Below, in pieces: positions 60,770 to 64,000 of a stretch of DNA of 64,000 bases. Both the position numbers and the translations under genes were made by a program. Every line of letters begins with the position of its first letter. Position 1 is the first letter of the stretch. Below the pieces are notes generated by a model. That model was not told the origin of the DNA, did no database searches, and saw nothing but the letters and a program-made list of their open reading frames with translations. The stretch comes from Owenia fusiformis (lineage: Eukaryota; Annelida; Polychaeta; Sabellida; Oweniidae), in the NCBI GenBank assembly GCA_903813345.2, contig CAIIXF020000001.1, positions 28,197,915 through 28,261,914 on the forward strand, given 5' to 3'.

Positions 60770-61710
60770 ACATGGGGGAGCCATTGTAATTGCCTACTTG
60801 TTTTGCTGTCTGTCTGTCCATGGGCTATCTATCTGTGTCTGTCTGCCTAGGCTTATTGAAACTAGGTTTAGGGTTTGGATTAAAAAAGTATGGGTTGTGT
60901 TAAAGCTAGGGTCAGGGTTAGAGCTGAGATTAGGGTTAGAGCTAGGGTTAGAGCTGAGATTAGGATTAAAGCTAGGGTTAGAGCTGAGATTAGGGTTAGA
61001 GCTAGGGTTTGGATTAAAGCTATAGTGAGGAGCAAAGCTAGAGTTAAGGTTAGAGCTAGTGTTAGGGCTTAAGCAAGGGATTGGGGTTAGAGTTAAGATT
61101 AGGGTAAAGCTTGGGTAAATGTAAAGCTTAGGTTCGGGTTATAGCTAAGGTAAGATTAGGTTTAGAGCTGGGGTAAGGTTTAGAGCTGGGATTAGGTTTA
61201 GAGCTATGGTTAGGTTTAGAGCTATGGTTAGGTTTAGAGCTGAGGCTAGGTTTAGAGCTGGGGTTAGGTCTAGAACAAGGGGTTAGGTTTAAAGCTGGGG
61301 TTAAGTTTAAAACTGGGGTTAGGTTTAGAGCTGGGGTTAGGTTTAGAGCTGGGGTTAGGTTTAAAACTGGGGGTTAGGTTTAGAGCTGGGGTTAGGTTTA
61401 GAGCTGGGGTTAGGTTTAAAACTGGGGTTAGGTTTGGAGCTGGGATTAGGTTTAAAACTGGGGGTTAGGTTTAGAGCTGAGGTTAGGTTTAGAGCTGGGG
61501 TTAGGTTTAAAACTGGGGTTAGGTTTAGAGCTGGGGTTAGGTTTAGAACTGGGGTTAGGTTTAAAACTGGGGTTAGGTTTGGAGCTGGGGTTAGGTTTAA
61601 AACTGGGGGTTAGGTTTAAAGCTGGGGTTGGGTTTAAAGCTGGGGTTAGGTTTAGAGCAAGGGGTTAGGTTTAAAGCTTTGGTTAGGTTTAGATCAAGGG
61701 GTAGGATTAA
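60770..61710. mobile_element. AGCTCAC-headed element carrying an 18 bp TTAGG-containing satellite
   Basis: Head TTAGCTCACATGGGGGAGCC, then CTGTCTGTCTGTCC and more CTGTCTG words (60806-60850). From 60864 to 61710 is a tandem array whose mature unit is GGGGTTAGGTTTAGAGCT. Variants with AAAACT alternate with it, suggesting a partial 36-54 bp higher order. Same three-part layout as the elements at 31118, 40540, 47420 and 59925. Confidence 0.6.
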
Positions 61711-62990
61711 ATGTATGGGATTATCTTTGTACATACATGATCTACATGTATATCTACATATATAGCATTATCTATATACATAATATATATATAAATCCTA
61801 TTCTCTAAATACATATATGCCATTATCTGTATTAATGTATGATATTATTCTTTTGTACATGTTATTTCCAAGGTTGATAAAACAATTGACGTCTCTAATT
61901 TCATAAGCATTTTCAAAGTCAATAACAGTACATTTATATCATCTGTTTATACTTTATCCCTTTAAATCCCTTTAAACATATTGTTGACATACATCTCTGT
62001 AGTACTTAAAATTGAATTGAAACGTTATTTGAATTATTCTACTCAAAAGATTTATTATCTCTCCCAAGACACAATCGATATGGCTTTGTATTAAATTTAG
62101 TTGAATGCTAAAAGTATGATTGTCTAGATAATACATACTTATACATCTCTGCTGAATGCATAAAAATTCATAGACTCATCAAATCCATAAATTTCACTTT
62201 AGTACATAAGTTTTTTATGGCAAGAATGCATTAATAAACTGTAATAAGCTATAACAAGTTATTACAGAAGGATGAGTATTGAAATGCAAATGTAATGTGA
62301 GCACTTGTCTTATGTTTATTGAATTTCAATAAAATGGACTGAATGTTTGACAATATACCAACATACATGTAGAAAAAGATAAAAGTTTGCATGTCTGTGT
62401 TAAAGTCTGCATGCTCTATTTGTGGACATTATTCTATTGTTTTGTTAAGTGGTATTCATGAATCTGAGTTTATCCATATTTGGCAATATCTACATGATTG
62501 TATTGATTGTAGAATATGAATTTGAATATCTAACGAAGACTACGTGCATGACCATGTTCTTAATGCTCGAACCACTCTTCCACTCAAGTTATTTCACCAA
62601 AATTTTTCAGCAAAGTTTCAGTCATTAACCCTTAACTCACCAAGCAACCTTTTAGTCCAAATATATTAACCCAAACCAATCTGTGTAATTTACATTCATT
62701 TGTACCACATGAAAAAGTGAAGAACGCATTTTAGAAAATGCAAACATTATTTATATTTGTATATGATATAAATTGTTACTGGAGGTGACCAGTTTTTGTA
62801 CTGATAGAGTTACTCATAAAAAATACAGTTTACCAAATCAAGCCTTTAATTCATATTCCTCAATTTAAATGTTTCAATTAGTCTCTCTGATCTAATATTA
62901 CTCTGACATAAAATACTATTATCCTAAATGTTTTAACCAAAATCTCAAATTCATGTGACCTTGGACTTGGATTGAGAACCTTGATAAGTT
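61711..62990. other. Unique AT-rich DNA; nothing recognised
   Basis: About 1.3 kb; short AT microsatellite words near 61750-61800. No coding signal. Confidence 0.5.
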
Positions 62991-62996
62991 GTTATG

Positions 62997-63190
62997 GTCA
63001 CTAATGTTCACTAGCATGTTCAATATGTTGACTAGCATGTTCACTATTGTTCACTAGCATGTTCACTATTGTTCACTAACATGTTCACTATTGTTCACTA
63101 GCATGTGCACTATTGTTCACTATGTTCATATCACTAGCATGTTCACTATTGTTCACTAGCATGTTCACTATGTTCATATCACTAGCATAT
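62997..63190. repeat. 22 bp tandem array (TTCACTATTGTTCACTAGCA TG)
   Basis: About nine imperfect units built from TGTTCACTA, GCATG and ATTG words. A 35 bp variant with ATGTTCATATCACTAGCAT occurs twice near the end. Confidence 0.85.
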
Positions 63191-64000
63191 TAGTCATCTA
63201 AAGGAGGACAACGTCATATCCTTTGAAATCTAAGTCAGTTAGTCATCATAATTGTGGAATATACTTTACATGTTTTGTGAACAATGTTTGATTTTAATAA
63301 TTATGTGCTAATTTTCAAATCATATTTTATATTGTAAAATTGTTTACTCATAGCAATTCTTCATTTTGGTGATTTTATTTGAGGTTAGGGAACAATCTTG
63401 TTAATGACTCATATCATTCAAATTTCTACAATATTTTATTTGTATTGAATTTTGAAACTTTTTTTTAATGAAAAGTATGAATTCAACTGTTTCTGTACAT
63501 TTCCACCAAAGTATGCTAATTTGATGGCATATGGTGATACTTGCTGAATGCTGCTGTTCTTTTTTAATTCCCATCCAACTTCAAAATCTTAGCAAGATGA
63601 ATAATGTAAAGATATTTTTCATTATTCCGCAAAGCACTCTCTATAACTCTAAAGAATTGAATCTAAATTATAATTGAAGATTGTTTCATTGGAGAATTGA
63701 CCTTTAAGGCAGTAAAGCTGACATAAATTCAAAGTCTGGTAATCAAATCCAATCTCCAATTTAGCAGGTAAAAGCAAACACTTCCTGACTCCCACAAAAC
63801 CTTCATAGTGTGGTCAGATATGTCCGTTAAAAACTTGACAATTGATAGGAGAAACGCGGGAAATTAAATAAAGCACAACAAGGATAAAACTGTTTTCTGA
63901 ATAGAAATTTGCGAACATTATATATATTGAGGTTCTGGGAGAATATTTGAGTTTATATGAACAAAAATGAAATGTTATTGACGAGTAAGACATAAATTTT
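63191..64000. other. Unique AT-rich DNA to the window end; nothing recognised
   Basis: About 800 bp. No repeat ends and no exon resembling the missing CAAP1 C-terminus. Confidence 0.5.

Noticed and set aside
60798-61072. Open frames with Leu-Gly-Leu-Glu and Arg-Ala-Arg-Val repeats
   Set aside because: Products of the 18 bp array in two frames.
60864-61710. Interstitial telomeric array
   Set aside because: The unit is 18 bp with only one TTAGG per unit, not tandem TTAGGG.

Overview
The window looks like animal nuclear DNA: AT-rich, intron-containing, gene-poor (two recognisable genes in 64 kb) and dense in miniature DNA transposons and tandem arrays. Several repeats have the layout of Pearl/HINE (Helentron-type) elements, which are best known from bivalves and other marine invertebrates. 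I infer a marine lophotrochozoan, most likely a mollusc. That is an inference from repeat style, not from a marker gene. I see no bacterial operons, rRNA, tRNA or CRISPR.

Gene 1 (minus strand, about 19430 down to about 9485) encodes a 1309-residue protein with 14 C2H2 zinc fingers. The whole coding sequence lies in one exon (14369..10440). It is preceded by a 5' UTR intron of about 4.9 kb, and a small first exon and promoter-like sequence lie near 19342..19430. Six of its fingers share nearly the same recognition helix (Asn-Lys-Tyr-Phe/Tyr-Leu/Phe) and are separated by long low-complexity linkers. The intron holds three diverged tandem copies of a 165-190 bp unit beside the acceptor and a 563 bp inverted-repeat transposon next to the first exon.

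Gene 2 (plus strand, from about 36323 to beyond the part I can follow) is a homologue of CAAP1 (caspase activity and apoptosis inhibitor 1). Three coding exons join in frame (36355..36513, 38209..38388, 40193..40277). The remaining C-terminal exons were not found and may lie beyond the window. Its third intron carries a Pearl-like element that itself contains a MITE.

Region by region: 1-3.5 kb has a minisatellite, MITEs, a promoter-like block leading into a frameshifted remnant of a possible Crypton-type recombinase gene, and a 168 bp near-palindrome. 3.5-10.4 kb is the 3' flank of gene 1, mostly unique AT-rich DNA. 10.4-19.4 kb is gene 1. 20.2-21.2 kb is a transposon with arms of about 200 bp. 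22-35 kb holds minisatellites, a Harbinger-like CpG-rich element, a palindromic MITE and the first Pearl-like element. 36-42.5 kb is gene 2 with nested insertions. 43-64 kb is repeat-rich: mariner-type and pogo-type MITEs, a higher-order 118 bp array, repeated copies of a hairpin-headed family, an 18 bp TTAGG-containing array and a 22 bp array, with unique AT-rich DNA between them.
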